Numbered from the stretch's first letter, positions 1 to 8,949 are shown. The stretch: DNA of 64,000 nucleotides from Flavobacterium phragmitis (GCF_900112575.1 NZ_FOMH01000019.1:40859-104858), one strand, 5' to 3'. Notes: generated from the sequence alone by a model not told the origin. A program made the numbers and translations.

Positions 1-357
1 CGTCATTTTTTTTGGTTTGAAGAATTGAAAAAATTTACCAACAAAGAAGAAGAGGTAAAGCTAAAAGTTTTAGCCTCTTTTGATTTCTTAATGTATATGA
101 ATAAAAATGAAAATTTTAGAGGTTGCAGTTTTCTGAATATTTTATCAGAAATTCAATCGGATAATACAAAGATTTTGGAAGTAATTCAAAATCATAAAAG
201 TGATTTACGAACGTACTTTAGTGAAATTATAAACAATAATCTTTTAGCAGATCATGTGTATCTACTTTTTGAGAGTTGTATTATAGAAAGTCAACTTTTT
301 AAATCAAATCAGCTTATTTATCAAACAAAGAAAATTATTCAAACTTTAATTTTATAA
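1..357 (+). CDS. TetR-family transcriptional regulator, C-terminal part (truncated by window edge)
   Basis: The reading frame is open to the first base of the window, so the N-terminal DNA-binding helix-turn-helix lies outside it. A TTG at 25 is the only start-like codon and is probably not the real start. The visible part, about 118 codons, is helical. The stretch RGCSFLNILSEI followed by an IQNHKSDLRTYFSEI helix resembles the ligand-binding C-terminal domain of TetR repressors, where GCPF/GCSF is a common motif. It ends 2 bp before the DUF1348 gene, so the two are probably co-transcribed and the regulator may control that gene. Family assignment comes from the C-terminal pattern only. Confidence 0.6.
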   Translation, partial: RHFFWFEELKKFTNKEEEVKLKVLASFDFLMYMNKNENFRGCSFLNILSEIQSDNTKILEVIQNHKSDLRTYFSEIINNNLLADHVYLLFESCIIESQLFKSNQLIYQTKKIIQTLIL

Positions 358-359
358 TC

Positions 360-770
360 ATGGAACAGAAATTGCCATTACCGCCTTTCTCTTATGAAAC
401 TGCATTAGAGAAAATTCAATTAGCAGAAGATGCTTGGAACAGTCAGGATCCAGAAAGAGTTTCAAAAGCCTATACAATTGACAGTGAGTGGAGGAATAGA
501 AATCAATTTGTAAATGGTAGAGAAGAAATTATACAATTCTTATCGCAAAAATGGAAAAGAGAGAAAAATTACAAACTAAAAAAAGAATATTGGGCGCATA
601 CAGAAAATAGAATTGCAGTTCGTTTTGAATATGAATATCAGGATCTAGACGGAAACTGGTTTCGAGCATACGGAAATGAAAACTGGGAATTTGATGCAAA
701 TGGACTAATGCAAAAACGATTTGCCAGTATAAATGATCTTTCAATAAAAGAAGAAGATAGAAAATTATAA
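360..770 (+). CDS. DUF1348 / NTF2-like fold protein
   Basis: 136 residues. The N-terminal pattern PPFSYETALEKIQLAEDAWN, the central REEIIQFLSQKW and the RFEYEYQDLDGNWFRAYGNE strand are typical of the DUF1348 family. These are small alpha+beta cone proteins of the NTF2/SnoaL superfamily, usually cytoplasmic and of unknown substrate. Length is near the family norm of about 150. It follows the TetR-type gene by 2 bp and is convergent with the next gene, with only 4 bp between the two stop codons. No signal peptide is visible. A stress or detoxification role under the adjacent regulator is only an inference. Confidence 0.8.
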   Translation: MEQKLPLPPFSYETALEKIQLAEDAWNSQDPERVSKAYTIDSEWRNRNQFVNGREEIIQFLSQKWKREKNYKLKKEYWAHTENRIAVRFEYEYQDLDGNWFRAYGNENWEFDANGLMQKRFASINDLSIKEEDRKL

Positions 771-774
771 TAAA

Positions 775-1404
775 TTAATTTGGGGAGGGCGGTTCAGGAA
801 TTTTTACCGTCCTTTTTATTTTCTTTATAATTAACAAATAAAAAGTAATACCGCCCAAAATAATAAGTAAAGCAATCTGAAATTGACCTATGCTGTTATT
901 CTTATTATACATTGCATTGGCAGCGGCCAGTTTTGATTTTCCTTCTTCGATCTGAATATGCGATAAAGATTCTAAAATTTTTAATGCTTGTTCGCTGGAA
1001 ATTACAATTTTTCTCCAGTCTTCATTTTCGACTTGATTATTGATTTCTTTGCATGAAATTAAAAATTCGTCAAAGTACTGTTTTTCTTTATTTGTTAAAA
1101 CAGTTTTAGCATACAAATCATCGATATTATGAACGATATCTAGAGTGTGACTAATTTCACTTTTTTTAATATTGTTGCTAAGATTTAGTTTTTCAGCTTC
1201 CGCTTTTATAAAATGAAGTTGTTTAGAGTATTGAAAAATATAATGCGCCACAACCAAACGATCCTTATAAATGGCATTAATATTATCATTTACATTTTTG
1301 GAATTTTGAAGCGTATTAAAGTTTCCTAATAAAATTAGAAGCATTACAATTAAGAGAACAAAAGCAGCTTTTGTCTTATTGCTGTATTTTTTTAAATCTT
1401 TCAT
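775..1404 (-). CDS. Four-helix-bundle (4HB_MCP-like) membrane sensor domain protein
   Basis: 209 residues with an N-terminal membrane segment (about residues 13-30, AAFVLLIVMLLILLGNF) and a C-terminal one (about 172-192). They flank a roughly 140-residue helical region rich in Lys, Glu and Asn. This is the topology of the periplasmic four-helix-bundle sensor of chemoreceptors and sensor kinases. After the second membrane segment only about 15 residues remain (KKIKRTVKIPEPPSPN), so no HAMP, methyl-accepting or kinase output domain is present. It may be a stand-alone sensor that works with a partner, or a remnant. It lies downstream of another membrane protein gene on the same strand. Confidence 0.6.
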   Translation of the reverse strand: MKDLKKYSNKTKAAFVLLIVMLLILLGNFNTLQNSKNVNDNINAIYKDRLVVAHYIFQYSKQLHFIKAEAEKLNLSNNIKKSEISHTLDIVHNIDDLYAKTVLTNKEKQYFDEFLISCKEINNQVENEDWRKIVISSEQALKILESLSHIQIEEGKSKLAAANAMYNKNNSIGQFQIALLIILGGITFYLLIIKKIKRTVKIPEPPSPN

Positions 1405-1438
1405 AATGCTCGATTTTTAGTAAATAAAAACTAATAGA

Positions 1439-1462
1439 AGCCAGCTTAAAGCTTTACTGGCT
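1439..1462 (-). terminator. Hairpin at the end of the 1454-2062 gene
   Basis: AGCCAG and CTGGCT arms, extended by TAAAG/CTTTA with a 2-nt bulge, form a hairpin that overlaps the stop codon of the upstream minus-strand gene. On the minus strand it is followed by a modest T-rich stretch. It is a weak candidate terminator or 3' stabiliser. Confidence 0.35.
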
Positions 1463-2062
1463 CGAAGTTTTATAAATTAACTCAACACTTTTAATAGAAC
1501 CAATTGGAGCAATTTTAATATGTTTTTCTCCTTTTGTAACATAAAAATAATATAGGCTGTTTGTTCCAATAAGATTTACTTGCTGTGGTTTTTCATCATT
1601 AAAACTGATTTTATAATTGTAATCTAAAGTCCCTTTTTCGAGACGTTGAGAAATAAAATAACCACCAGCCATTCCTGTCCCGATAAAGAATGACATAAGT
1701 ACAAGCGCTAATGTTTTTAAAGCAATACTATTATAATATCTTTTTTTCTCTTCCAACGAAAAACTTTTGACAGATTTTAGTTCAAACATCTTTTGAACAG
1801 TTGGATTATGATCATATTTTACAAGAAGCTTAGGAAGATTATAGTGTCCAATGAATAAAAAAATTATCGTAATTAAAATAATTACATTTGAGGTTAAATA
1901 AGCTAATGGACTTATTAAAATATCCATGAAAGTAGAGAATCTCAAAATATTTATTCCTAGCTGGTAATATTGAATGCTATCTTTCAAAATACCCATTATG
2001 ATGAGAAAGAGATAGCCAAATGGCAACATTTTTTCTAAATCGTCTGAAATTTTCATTAACAA
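1454..2062 (-). CDS. Hypothetical membrane protein
   Basis: 202 residues, not recognised. Three hydrophobic stretches are visible: about residues 14-38, 50-75 (SPLAYLTSNVIILITIIFLF) and 116-138 (ALVLMSFFIGTGMAGGYFI). A charged cytoplasmic-looking linker (KSFSLEEKKRYYNS) lies before the last one. The C-terminal 60 residues look like a small beta-rich soluble domain (KISFNDEKPQQVNLIGTNSLY). The downstream gene on the same strand encodes the 4HB-type sensor protein. No function can be assigned. Confidence 0.6.
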   Translation of the reverse strand: MLMKISDDLEKMLPFGYLFLIIMGILKDSIQYYQLGINILRFSTFMDILISPLAYLTSNVIILITIIFLFIGHYNLPKLLVKYDHNPTVQKMFELKSVKSFSLEEKKRYYNSIALKTLALVLMSFFIGTGMAGGYFISQRLEKGTLDYNYKISFNDEKPQQVNLIGTNSLYYFYVTKGEKHIKIAPIGSIKSVELIYKTSSQ

Positions 2063-2190
2063 CTTTTGGTTTGGTTGAAGGTTGTTTTTGGATAATCTTT
2101 TTAAGATTATTTTTCGTGTGACTAAAATAGCATTTTTTACTTACAATTGAAGGAGAATTGTTTTTGGATTTAGTATCATGATTTGAAGGA

Positions 2191-2265
2191 GCTTATTCCT
2201 GCTGTCAGCTATATCTTTTTCTGGCTAAAGGAGCCAGAAAAAGGATGTCGCTTCCATCAGGGCTA
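2191..2265 (-). ncRNA. Conserved 3'-end RNA element (Flavo-1-like), copy 1
   Basis: Read on the minus strand, this starts 11 bp after the stop of the secreted-protein gene. It has the order TAGCCCTGATGGAAGCG, ATCCTTTTT, an 11-bp perfect hairpin (arms at 2216-2226 and 2232-2242, CTGGCT/AGCCAG core), AAAAAGAT, then GACAGCAGGA. The copy at 40903-40975 keeps the same flanking words with an unrelated but equally paired stem. The layout recalls the Flavo-1 RNA motif reported from Flavobacteria, but I cannot run the covariance model. It sits where an operon 3' UTR would be. Confidence 0.5.
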
Positions 2266-2276
2266 GGACATCAGGA

Positions 2277-2771
2277 TTATTTTGAAACAGTTTTGTTGAT
2301 CAAAGAATGAGTTTGTTTGTTTACAATTTCTGCTGCTTCTCTTAAGTATGGCGGATTTGTGCATTCTCCATAACTAATATAAACGATATGATTATCATCT
2401 TCTAGATTTTGATTCTTTTCTTGAGCAGTCAAATAACTATCCATTCCCATAATTAAATATACAGGAGTTCCTTCATTATAAAGTTGAGTCGCAATACCAA
2501 TTAATCTTTGTTCTGCAGCAAGTTTTATATCATTTTCTTTGTAAGCGTTTAAAAGCATGCATTCAAGAAGTGAACAAAACTTTATTGTTTCACTTTTTAG
2601 TGCTGGGTATTTTTCAAATACCTCCGAACCTTGGTTTAGATTTGGAAAGTATTTTACAAAAAGCTGTTCAGAAACAGAAGGATTTCCAACTACATTACTA
2701 TTGTCATTATTTTGACTTTTTGCATGAAAGCAAAAACAAAAAAACAATATAAATGCTAGTTTGTGAGCCAT
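2277..2771 (-). CDS. Hypothetical secreted protein
   Basis: 164 residues. The N-terminus MAHKLAFILFFCFCFHAKSQ looks like a signal peptide ending near residue 20, so the mature protein is probably periplasmic. The rest is helical, with about 4 Cys residues (FCSLLECMLLNAY and GECTNPP), and I do not recognise a family. Its start lies 3 bp after the stop of the symporter gene, the same spacing as the other genes of this operon, so it is the last gene of the PIG-L/symporter operon. A conserved RNA-like element follows its stop. Confidence 0.6.
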   Translation of the reverse strand: MAHKLAFILFFCFCFHAKSQNNDNSNVVGNPSVSEQLFVKYFPNLNQGSEVFEKYPALKSETIKFCSLLECMLLNAYKENDIKLAAEQRLIGIATQLYNEGTPVYLIMGMDSYLTAQEKNQNLEDDNHIVYISYGECTNPPYLREAAEIVNKQTHSLINKTVSK

Positions 2772-2774
2772 TTT

Positions 2775-4499
2775 TTATTCTAAAGCAAGATCATTATCGT
2801 TATTTTCTCCTCTGAAAAATAAAAACTGTAGAATCACTGCCAACACAATAGTTAAAATTGCTCCAATGAAATTCAGCCATAAATAACCTAGTTTTTCCTG
2901 ATTGTAAACCATAAAATAATAAATCACGAAAATGGTAAGCTGGCTGATAATAGCACTGATAAACATTGGTTTTGCCTGAACTCTTTTAGAATAAAAAGCA
3001 ACTAAAAAGATTCCCAAAACAGTTCCGTAAAAGATAGAACCAATAATGTTTACAAGCTGAATTAGGTTTTCAAACAAAGTTCCAACGCAGGCAAAAAGAA
3101 TGGCTACAACTCCCCAAAACAACGTGAAAAATTTCGTAGCATTCAAATAATGCTTCTCCGATTTTTCGGTTTTTACATTTCTTTTGTAAATATCGATTGC
3201 CGTTGTAGAAGCCAAAGCAGTCAATCCAGAAGCTGTTGATGACATGGCAGCAGAAAGAATTACAGCCAATAATAATCCTATAAGCCCTTTTGGAAGATAA
3301 TTTAAGATAAAATGAAAAAAGACATAATCTTTGTCATTGGTCTCTGAGTTGCTGTCGGCTTTCAATATAATTTCTTTTGCTTTTTCTCTAAGATCTTTTT
3401 CTTTATTAGACAAAGTCACCAATTCTTTACGAAGAATCGGATTATCATAATCTTGGTTCAGCTGATCGATATACAATAAGTTGATTACTTTTTTGTCTTC
3501 TGAAAGTTTTACTAATTTTTGTTCTAAAACATGATATTCTTCCTTGAAAGCTGATTTTTCAATAGTTGTTTTATTATTCGGATTGAAATTCAACGGTACA
3601 GGATTGAACTGAAAAAATACAAATACCATAACTCCAGTTAAAAGAATAAAAAACTGCATTGGAACTTTTAGCAGACCGTTCATGATTAATCCCATCTGAC
3701 TCTCGCGCACTGATTTTCCAGACAAATAACGTCCAACCTGTGACTGATCGGTTCCAAAATAAGCAAGGGCTAAAAAGAAACCTCCTGTAATACCGCTCCA
3801 AATGGTGTATTTTTCTTCGGGATCAAAAGAGAAATCTACTATATTCATTTTATCATTTGCTCCAGCAATATGAAGCGCGCTGTTAAAAGTCATGTCATTT
3901 GGAAGATAATGAAGAATCAAAAAGAAGGTAATAAACATTCCAGACATGATTACAAACATTTGTTGTTTCTGTGTAACGTTTACGGCTTTCGTTCCTCCCG
4001 AAAAGGTATAAATAATTACCATTACACCAATTATAATGTTCATTATTGTTAAGTTCCAGCCTAATAAAGCAGATAAAATAATTGCTGGTGCATAAATAGT
4101 TAATCCCGTTCCTAAACCTCTTTGCACCAAGAACAAAATGGCGGCCAGAGAACGTGTTTTAACATCAAACCTTCTTTCGAGAAATTCGTAAGCGGTAAAA
4201 ACTTTGCTCTTATGATAAAGCGGAATAAAAGTCAAACAAATCACAACCATAGCAATTGGCAATCCGAAATAGAATTGCACAAAACCCATTCCGTCATGAT
4301 AAGCTTGTCCTGGCGTTGATAGAAAGGTAATTGCGCTGGCCTGAGTAGCCATTACAGAAAGACCGACAGTATACCAAGGTGTTTCGTTGTTTCCTAAGAT
4401 AAAATCTTCAACGTTTTTACTTCCTCTGGTTTTCCACGAGCCGTATCCAACAATAAATAGTAAGGTTACAATAAGTACGATCCAGTCAAATAGCTGCAT
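2775..4499 (-). CDS. Sodium:solute symporter (SSS/SLC5 family)
   Basis: 574 residues with about 13 hydrophobic segments in the LeuT-fold arrangement of SSS transporters. Family features include GYGSWKTRGSKNVEDFILGN after the first helix, TPGQAY near residue 63, the IIYTFSGGTKAVNVTQKQQ segment and GTDQSQVGRYLSGK. These carriers couple Na+ influx to uptake of sugars, amino acids or vitamins; the substrate cannot be read here. Residues about 303-395 form an unusual hydrophilic, Lys/Glu-rich, probably coiled-coil insertion between membrane helices. The gene is third in an operon with 3-bp spacings, after a PIG-L deacetylase and a mini-protein. Uptake of a sugar-type product is therefore a reasonable inference. 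Confidence 0.9.
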   Translation of the reverse strand: MQLFDWIVLIVTLLFIVGYGSWKTRGSKNVEDFILGNNETPWYTVGLSVMATQASAITFLSTPGQAYHDGMGFVQFYFGLPIAMVVICLTFIPLYHKSKVFTAYEFLERRFDVKTRSLAAILFLVQRGLGTGLTIYAPAIILSALLGWNLTIMNIIIGVMVIIYTFSGGTKAVNVTQKQQMFVIMSGMFITFFLILHYLPNDMTFNSALHIAGANDKMNIVDFSFDPEEKYTIWSGITGGFFLALAYFGTDQSQVGRYLSGKSVRESQMGLIMNGLLKVPMQFFILLTGVMVFVFFQFNPVPLNFNPNNKTTIEKSAFKEEYHVLEQKLVKLSEDKKVINLLYIDQLNQDYDNPILRKELVTLSNKEKDLREKAKEIILKADSNSETNDKDYVFFHFILNYLPKGLIGLLLAVILSAAMSSTASGLTALASTTAIDIYKRNVKTEKSEKHYLNATKFFTLFWGVVAILFACVGTLFENLIQLVNIIGSIFYGTVLGIFLVAFYSKRVQAKPMFISAIISQLTIFVIYYFMVYNQEKLGYLWLNFIGAILTIVLAVILQFLFFRGENNDNDLALE

Positions 4500-4502
4500 A
4501 GG

Positions 4503-4610
4503 TTATGAGTATAATTGCATGATTAAAAAGAAAATAGCAATGTAAATTGCATTAGCTACCAAAACATAAGTATAGCTTTTTTTCCATTTTTTTTGTTTTT
4601 TAGCTTCCAT
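4503..4610 (-). CDS. 35-residue membrane mini-protein in symporter operon
   Basis: A short gene encoding a Lys-rich head (MEAKKQKKWKKSY) followed by one membrane helix (YVLVANAIYIAIFFLIMQLY). Its ATG (4608-4610) lies 3 bp after the stop of the PIG-L gene, and its stop lies 3 bp before the ATG of the symporter. All gaps in this operon are 3 bp, which argues strongly that it is a real gene. The positive-inside rule places the N-terminus in the cytoplasm. It may be a small accessory subunit or assembly factor for the symporter; that role is inferred from position only. Confidence 0.7.
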   Translation of the reverse strand: MEAKKQKKWKKSYTYVLVANAIYIAIFFLIMQLYS

Positions 4611-4613
4611 ATT

Positions 4614-7145
4614 TTATTGCTTTATATCTTGTTTTGGGGTTTCAAGAGGTTGTTTTAGCGAAATAATATTAGATAATAATCTATAAGCTCCAGAAACTCC
4701 TTCTGGTAATTCTCTAAAGAAACTCAAACCGGTGTAAATATAATATCCTTTTCCGTAAGGAGCCACTAATAAAGCACCATCTTTAGCCGATTCTCCTTTG
4801 TCATGAGACGAAATAATAGGTGTGAAGGCAGGATCATATTCATTTGGATAATACAAACCTTGTTCTTGTGTCCAGCCTTCAAAATCTTTCGCACTGATTT
4901 TGTTTGGCGTATTTAATACAGGATGATTTGGCGCCAAGAAAGTGATTTTTGCATTTTCTTCGGTTACACGATCGTTAGATAATTTTAATGAATAAGGCGC
5001 AATTTTATCTGTAACTAGTTTTCCGTTTGTATTATATTGTACAATCATATTTTTACCGCCTTTTACAAAATTAAAAAGGATACTTTGTTTATTGGCAAGA
5101 GCATTTACGGTATTATAAGCACGAACTCCTGTAATCACAGTGCTGAATGAATCTAATTTTTCAGGCGTAATTTCTTCGGGTTTTAAAATTGAAACCTTGT
5201 ATCCCATTTGTTTTAAACTTTCAGGAACTTCGTCGCCGGCGCCCATAATGTAGGCAATCGCATCACCCGAAGTTTTTAGGTCAATTCTAATGCATTTTGA
5301 TTCAGCTGGTTTTAAAACCATTTGTTTGGTAATGTGAGGAAAATCAATAATCGTCTGATCTTTATCAAAACGTTTGCCGTCAACCGTTGCAATACTTTTA
5401 GCCGTAACTTCTTCTGGATTAACGGGCGGTGTTACTTCAAAATAAAAAACCTGCTCATTTCCTTTTTTGTCCAAAGTAAACGGAATTTCTTTTGGAGATA
5501 CATTCCAGCTTTTAGGTAAATCCAGTTGTAGATTTCCTACTACATTATCTTTTCCTGCACGAACTTTTACTGGAATCATTTTGCTTTTAGTGTCTCTAAA
5601 AATCAAAACTCTTTCTAAAATTGAAGTGGTAACTTCTGGCACTATATCAAGAAAATTATACATTTCTCCTTTAACGCCGTCATTGTATTTGTAAACGACT
5701 GTTCGTTCAAATGGAATCTCAATACCGCCGATTTTTACATTAAAAACAACTTTAGTATCTCTAATAATATCTGGAATTCCAATAATTTCTTGGTTTGAAA
5801 CAGTGTACATTCCAACTGTTGCTTTTTCTTTTAACCAATACGGTTGTGTATATTCGATATTGTTTGGAAGCTGCAATTGAAGGTTGATCTTTTGATCACT
5901 GTTATTTTTTAAAACGCTATTTTGAACAGTAGTTTTATTGTCTGGCAACGTTGTAATACTAACTAATTGCATATCAACAGAACATCTATTAATAGCTTCA
6001 AGAGTTAGTTTAAGAATGCTTCCAGGAGTTGCTTCTTGCTCGTTTGAGACCGCTTCAAGATATAAACCAGAACATGACGCAATGATGCTTTTGATTGCTT
6101 CGGATTTGATTGTTCTCCAATGGGTATCTTCTAAAGCCTCTATCATCGAATAGGCTTTAACTAAATCCGGAATACTTGCAGATGGATTACTGAAGTTATA
6201 GTTTGAAATGATAGAGGAAATTAAATCACCAATTGGTTTTCCGTTTTTGACACGATTCCAGCTGGTATCAATTCCGTCAAACAAATTATCACGGTCTTTT
6301 GGTGTTTCTCCATTAATCAACTCTAAATATTCTGTTTCATCGCCACGAACTCCTGTACTTCCAAAACCTTGTGATTGATGACGACTTCGGCTTAAAGCGG
6401 CGATTTCCTGATTCGATTTTCCAATTCCAGTGTAATAAACACCCGTTTCTAATTTGGTGAATTTTGATTTATTGGCAGCATCAAATTTTTCCTGGCTGCC
6501 ATAAAACCACCAAGACGGATTAAAAAATTGTCTTTTTACCTGCCAAGGTGTTACGTATTTCAATTGTTCCGGATAAACTTTTGGATCGTTTGTTAATTTA
6601 AAACTTTCAACACTCAGCATTGCAGAAGAGGTGTGGTGTCCGTGCGTTGTGCCCGGTGAACGATGATCAAATCTATTAATAATAATATCCGGCTGGAATT
6701 TTCTGATGGTCCAAACCACATCGGCCAGTACTTTATCTTTGTCCCAAATGTCTAAGGTTTCATTTGGGTTTTTCGAAAAACCAAAATCATTGGCACGAGA
6801 GAAAAACTGCTCTCCGCCATCTATTTTTCTAGCTTCAATTAATTCTTGAGTTCTAATTACTCCAAGCAATTCACGTAATTGCGATCCAATTAAATTCTGA
6901 CCACCATCCCCACGAGTTAAAGACAAATAACCTGTTCTAGCATTCATATCATTGGCCAAATACGAAATCATTCTAGTATTTTCATCATCAGGATGTGCAG
7001 CAAGATATAATACTGAACCTAAAAAGTTTAGTTTTTTGATTTGATTATAAATTTCAACTGAATTTGGTTTTTGTGGCTGCTGTGCAAACGAAATCTGAAA
7101 ACCTAGAAAAAATAAAAGAAAGATTTGAACCTGTATTTTTCGCAT
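4614..7145 (-). CDS. Secreted PIG-L family deacetylase (LmbE-like)
   Basis: 843 residues. A signal peptide covers about residues 1-21 (FFLGFQISFAQQ). The zinc-binding AHPDDE motif is at about residues 50-55 and the second metal motif GTTHGHHTSS is at about 166-174, as in LmbE/PIG-L N-acetylglucosamine deacetylases. The rest is an extended C-terminal region of Ig-like or beta-sandwich character. It ends in an alpha/beta domain (AYIMGAGDEVPESLKQMGYK) resembling the glutamine-amidotransferase-like tail of large Bacteroidota PIG-L proteins. It is the first gene of the operon with the symporter. Inferred role: periplasmic removal of acetyl groups from an amino sugar or glycoconjugate. Confidence 0.85.
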   Translation of the reverse strand: MRKIQVQIFLLFFLGFQISFAQQPQKPNSVEIYNQIKKLNFLGSVLYLAAHPDDENTRMISYLANDMNARTGYLSLTRGDGGQNLIGSQLRELLGVIRTQELIEARKIDGGEQFFSRANDFGFSKNPNETLDIWDKDKVLADVVWTIRKFQPDIIINRFDHRSPGTTHGHHTSSAMLSVESFKLTNDPKVYPEQLKYVTPWQVKRQFFNPSWWFYGSQEKFDAANKSKFTKLETGVYYTGIGKSNQEIAALSRSRHQSQGFGSTGVRGDETEYLELINGETPKDRDNLFDGIDTSWNRVKNGKPIGDLISSIISNYNFSNPSASIPDLVKAYSMIEALEDTHWRTIKSEAIKSIIASCSGLYLEAVSNEQEATPGSILKLTLEAINRCSVDMQLVSITTLPDNKTTVQNSVLKNNSDQKINLQLQLPNNIEYTQPYWLKEKATVGMYTVSNQEIIGIPDIIRDTKVVFNVKIGGIEIPFERTVVYKYNDGVKGEMYNFLDIVPEVTTSILERVLIFRDTKSKMIPVKVRAGKDNVVGNLQLDLPKSWNVSPKEIPFTLDKKGNEQVFYFEVTPPVNPEEVTAKSIATVDGKRFDKDQTIIDFPHITKQMVLKPAESKCIRIDLKTSGDAIAYIMGAGDEVPESLKQMGYKVSILKPEEITPEKLDSFSTVITGVRAYNTVNALANKQSILFNFVKGGKNMIVQYNTNGKLVTDKIAPYSLKLSNDRVTEENAKITFLAPNHPVLNTPNKISAKDFEGWTQEQGLYYPNEYDPAFTPIISSHDKGESAKDGALLVAPYGKGYYIYTGLSFFRELPEGVSGAYRLLSNIISLKQPLETPKQDIKQ

Positions 7146-7266
7146 GATTAAAAGTTAGGTGTTTTTAGAATTGTCCCAAAAATACTAATTATTTTATGGA
7201 AGATTATTTAAATGAAATGTTAACGAACAATAATTGTACCTTAAATGGAATGAAATAAATAAAAAA

Positions 7267-7287
7267 ACCGTCAGATGTGTTCTGACG
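7267..7287 (-). terminator. Rho-independent terminator of the LVIVD-type lipoprotein gene
   Basis: Perfect 8-bp stem CCGTCAGA/TCTGACGG with a 5-nt loop. On the minus strand it is followed by a run of T (plus-strand A-run at 7261-7266). It lies 37 bp past the stop of the 7324-8949 gene. Confidence 0.85.
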
Positions 7288-7323
7288 GCTCTTTTGTATT
7301 TCGATTTTGAAATAAACGAAATG

Positions 7324-8949
7324 TTATTTTAATTTATTCTCAGTGTCCTTGTAAGTTCCAGTAATCGTAACGCCACTATTTTTGGTTACTTTACCGTATA
7401 TTGTAATTGAAGAATCGTTACCAATAAAGTTGATTTTAGCGCCACTGTTTAATAGCAAATCTCCCCAGATTATAACAGAACCTTCTACTTGTAGTGTTGC
7501 ATTACTGTTAATAATTAGTTGCGTTGGGTTTGATTGTTGATATTTACCTTGTGCTAAACTTCCTTTCATGTTAAATGTTCCACCGCTGTTTAAGGTTAAA
7601 CCATTTTGAATTGAGATAGAACCACAGTGTGTTAATATTGCATTAGAATTTATTATAGCCGAATTAATAGCTGTTGAACCTTGGTACGATTTAATATCGT
7701 TTGAATTTAAAATTAAATCTTTTCCTTGATTGTAAACCGGATATGAAGAACAGCTTGCAAATGTAGTATTTGGTTTTTCCATCTTAATGATTTTTAAACC
7801 GCCTGTTCCGCTGGCAACATAAATATAATTACCGCTAGATTTTACATAGTTTGATGAACCAGCAATTCCTAAAGAACCCAATAAACTAAGTTGTGTTCCA
7901 GACTGATAAACATTTAATCCTAATGCTCCATTGGCAAGGAATGCATAGCCGTCGTTTACAGAAACTGCATTAGTGACATTATCTTCAGCTGCAGTTGGTA
8001 TTGCAACAGTCTGCAATTTTGAACCACTGTTAATATCATAAACACCAAGACCATTTGGTCCTTCAGAAACTAAAAGTTTTGTTCCGTCAATATCAATTGT
8101 TCTTTTTGCACCGCTTACATCTGTAGAAGTTGTAAAGCTTTTTTGCAAAGCAAGCGTAGATTGATTGTAAACATTCACTCCTTTAGTACCGCTTAAAGTA
8201 ACCACTTTATCAGAAGTTAAAGCGATAGAACGTAAATCAGCTACAGCAACTTTGCCTGTTATGGCTTTTGTTGAAGCGCTCATTTTGAATAAACTACCAT
8301 TATCTCCAGTAACTGCAAAATAATCATTAGTATTAGCAGCTACATCTGTAGTAACTCTGCTTTCTAAGTAATTAGCAGTAGTTTTATCAGTAAGAAGTCC
8401 AGCACTTAAAGGCATATTGTAAACAACCGCTGGATTATTTTTAAGCAAAGGATCTTTATCAATATCTTTTGCCGCTCCAATAATTAAGTTTCCATTTGTA
8501 TAAGTAAGAGAAGTAATATCAGTATTTGGAATCAAAGCAGAGGTAACCAATTTAGGTTTGTAAGGATCTGTAACATCAATAACGTCAATTGCTCCAGAAT
8601 AAACATCACCACGGGTGATATAAGAAACATAAGCGTAGTTTCCATTTACTGTAACATGACTGGCTTGTAAAGTTCTTCCATTGGCGTCAACTGGAGGTTT
8701 TACCTCGGCAATCTGCACAAGTGGAAAATTGGTCACAGTATTCTCTGCAGATTTTCCTACTAGAGAACTATTTTCGATTGAAATTACTCCAGAATTGGTG
8801 TAGTCAAGTCTCTGGCTTAAGGTATTTTGATCAGAATTAATCGTAATGTTGTCCAACGATTGATTGTTGTTTTTGTTGTCATCGTTACTGTCACAGCCTA
8901 TTAATAGGGACATTGCTAAAAATGAAAGCAAATAAACATTCTTTTTCAT
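7324..8949 (-). CDS. Lipoprotein with LVIVD-type beta-propeller repeats
   Basis: 541 residues. The lipobox LIGC places the lipid-carrying Cys at residue 19, followed by acidic DSNDDN. This resembles the acidic lipoprotein export signal reported for surface lipoproteins of Flavobacteria. Residues about 90-390 hold repeated strands such as VNGNYAYVSYI, DVIDVTDPYKPKLV, VNDGYAFLANGALGLNVYQ and SSGNYIYVASGTGGLKII, which is the LVIVD beta-propeller pattern. The last 140 residues look like a right-handed beta-helix or pectin-lyase-type stack (NSNAILTHCGSISIQNGLTL). Likely cell-surface and structural or binding; no catalytic motif seen. Confidence 0.7.
   Translation of the reverse strand: MKKNVYLLSFLAMSLLIGCDSNDDNKNNNQSLDNITINSDQNTLSQRLDYTNSGVISIENSSLVGKSAENTVTNFPLVQIAEVKPPVDANGRTLQASHVTVNGNYAYVSYITRGDVYSGAIDVIDVTDPYKPKLVTSALIPNTDITSLTYTNGNLIIGAAKDIDKDPLLKNNPAVVYNMPLSAGLLTDKTTANYLESRVTTDVAANTNDYFAVTGDNGSLFKMSASTKAITGKVAVADLRSIALTSDKVVTLSGTKGVNVYNQSTLALQKSFTTSTDVSGAKRTIDIDGTKLLVSEGPNGLGVYDINSGSKLQTVAIPTAAEDNVTNAVSVNDGYAFLANGALGLNVYQSGTQLSLLGSLGIAGSSNYVKSSGNYIYVASGTGGLKIIKMEKPNTTFASCSSYPVYNQGKDLILNSNDIKSYQGSTAINSAIINSNAILTHCGSISIQNGLTLNSGGTFNMKGSLAQGKYQQSNPTQLIINSNATLQVEGSVIIWGDLLLNSGAKINFIGNDSSITIYGKVTKNSGVTITGTYKDTENKLK

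Noticed and set aside
2216..2242. Simple rho-independent terminator interpretation of the hairpin after the secreted-protein gene
   Set aside because: The conserved words on both sides, shared with 40903-40975, show that it is part of a larger element; there is also no T-run directly after the stem on the minus strand (AAAAAGAT follows instead).
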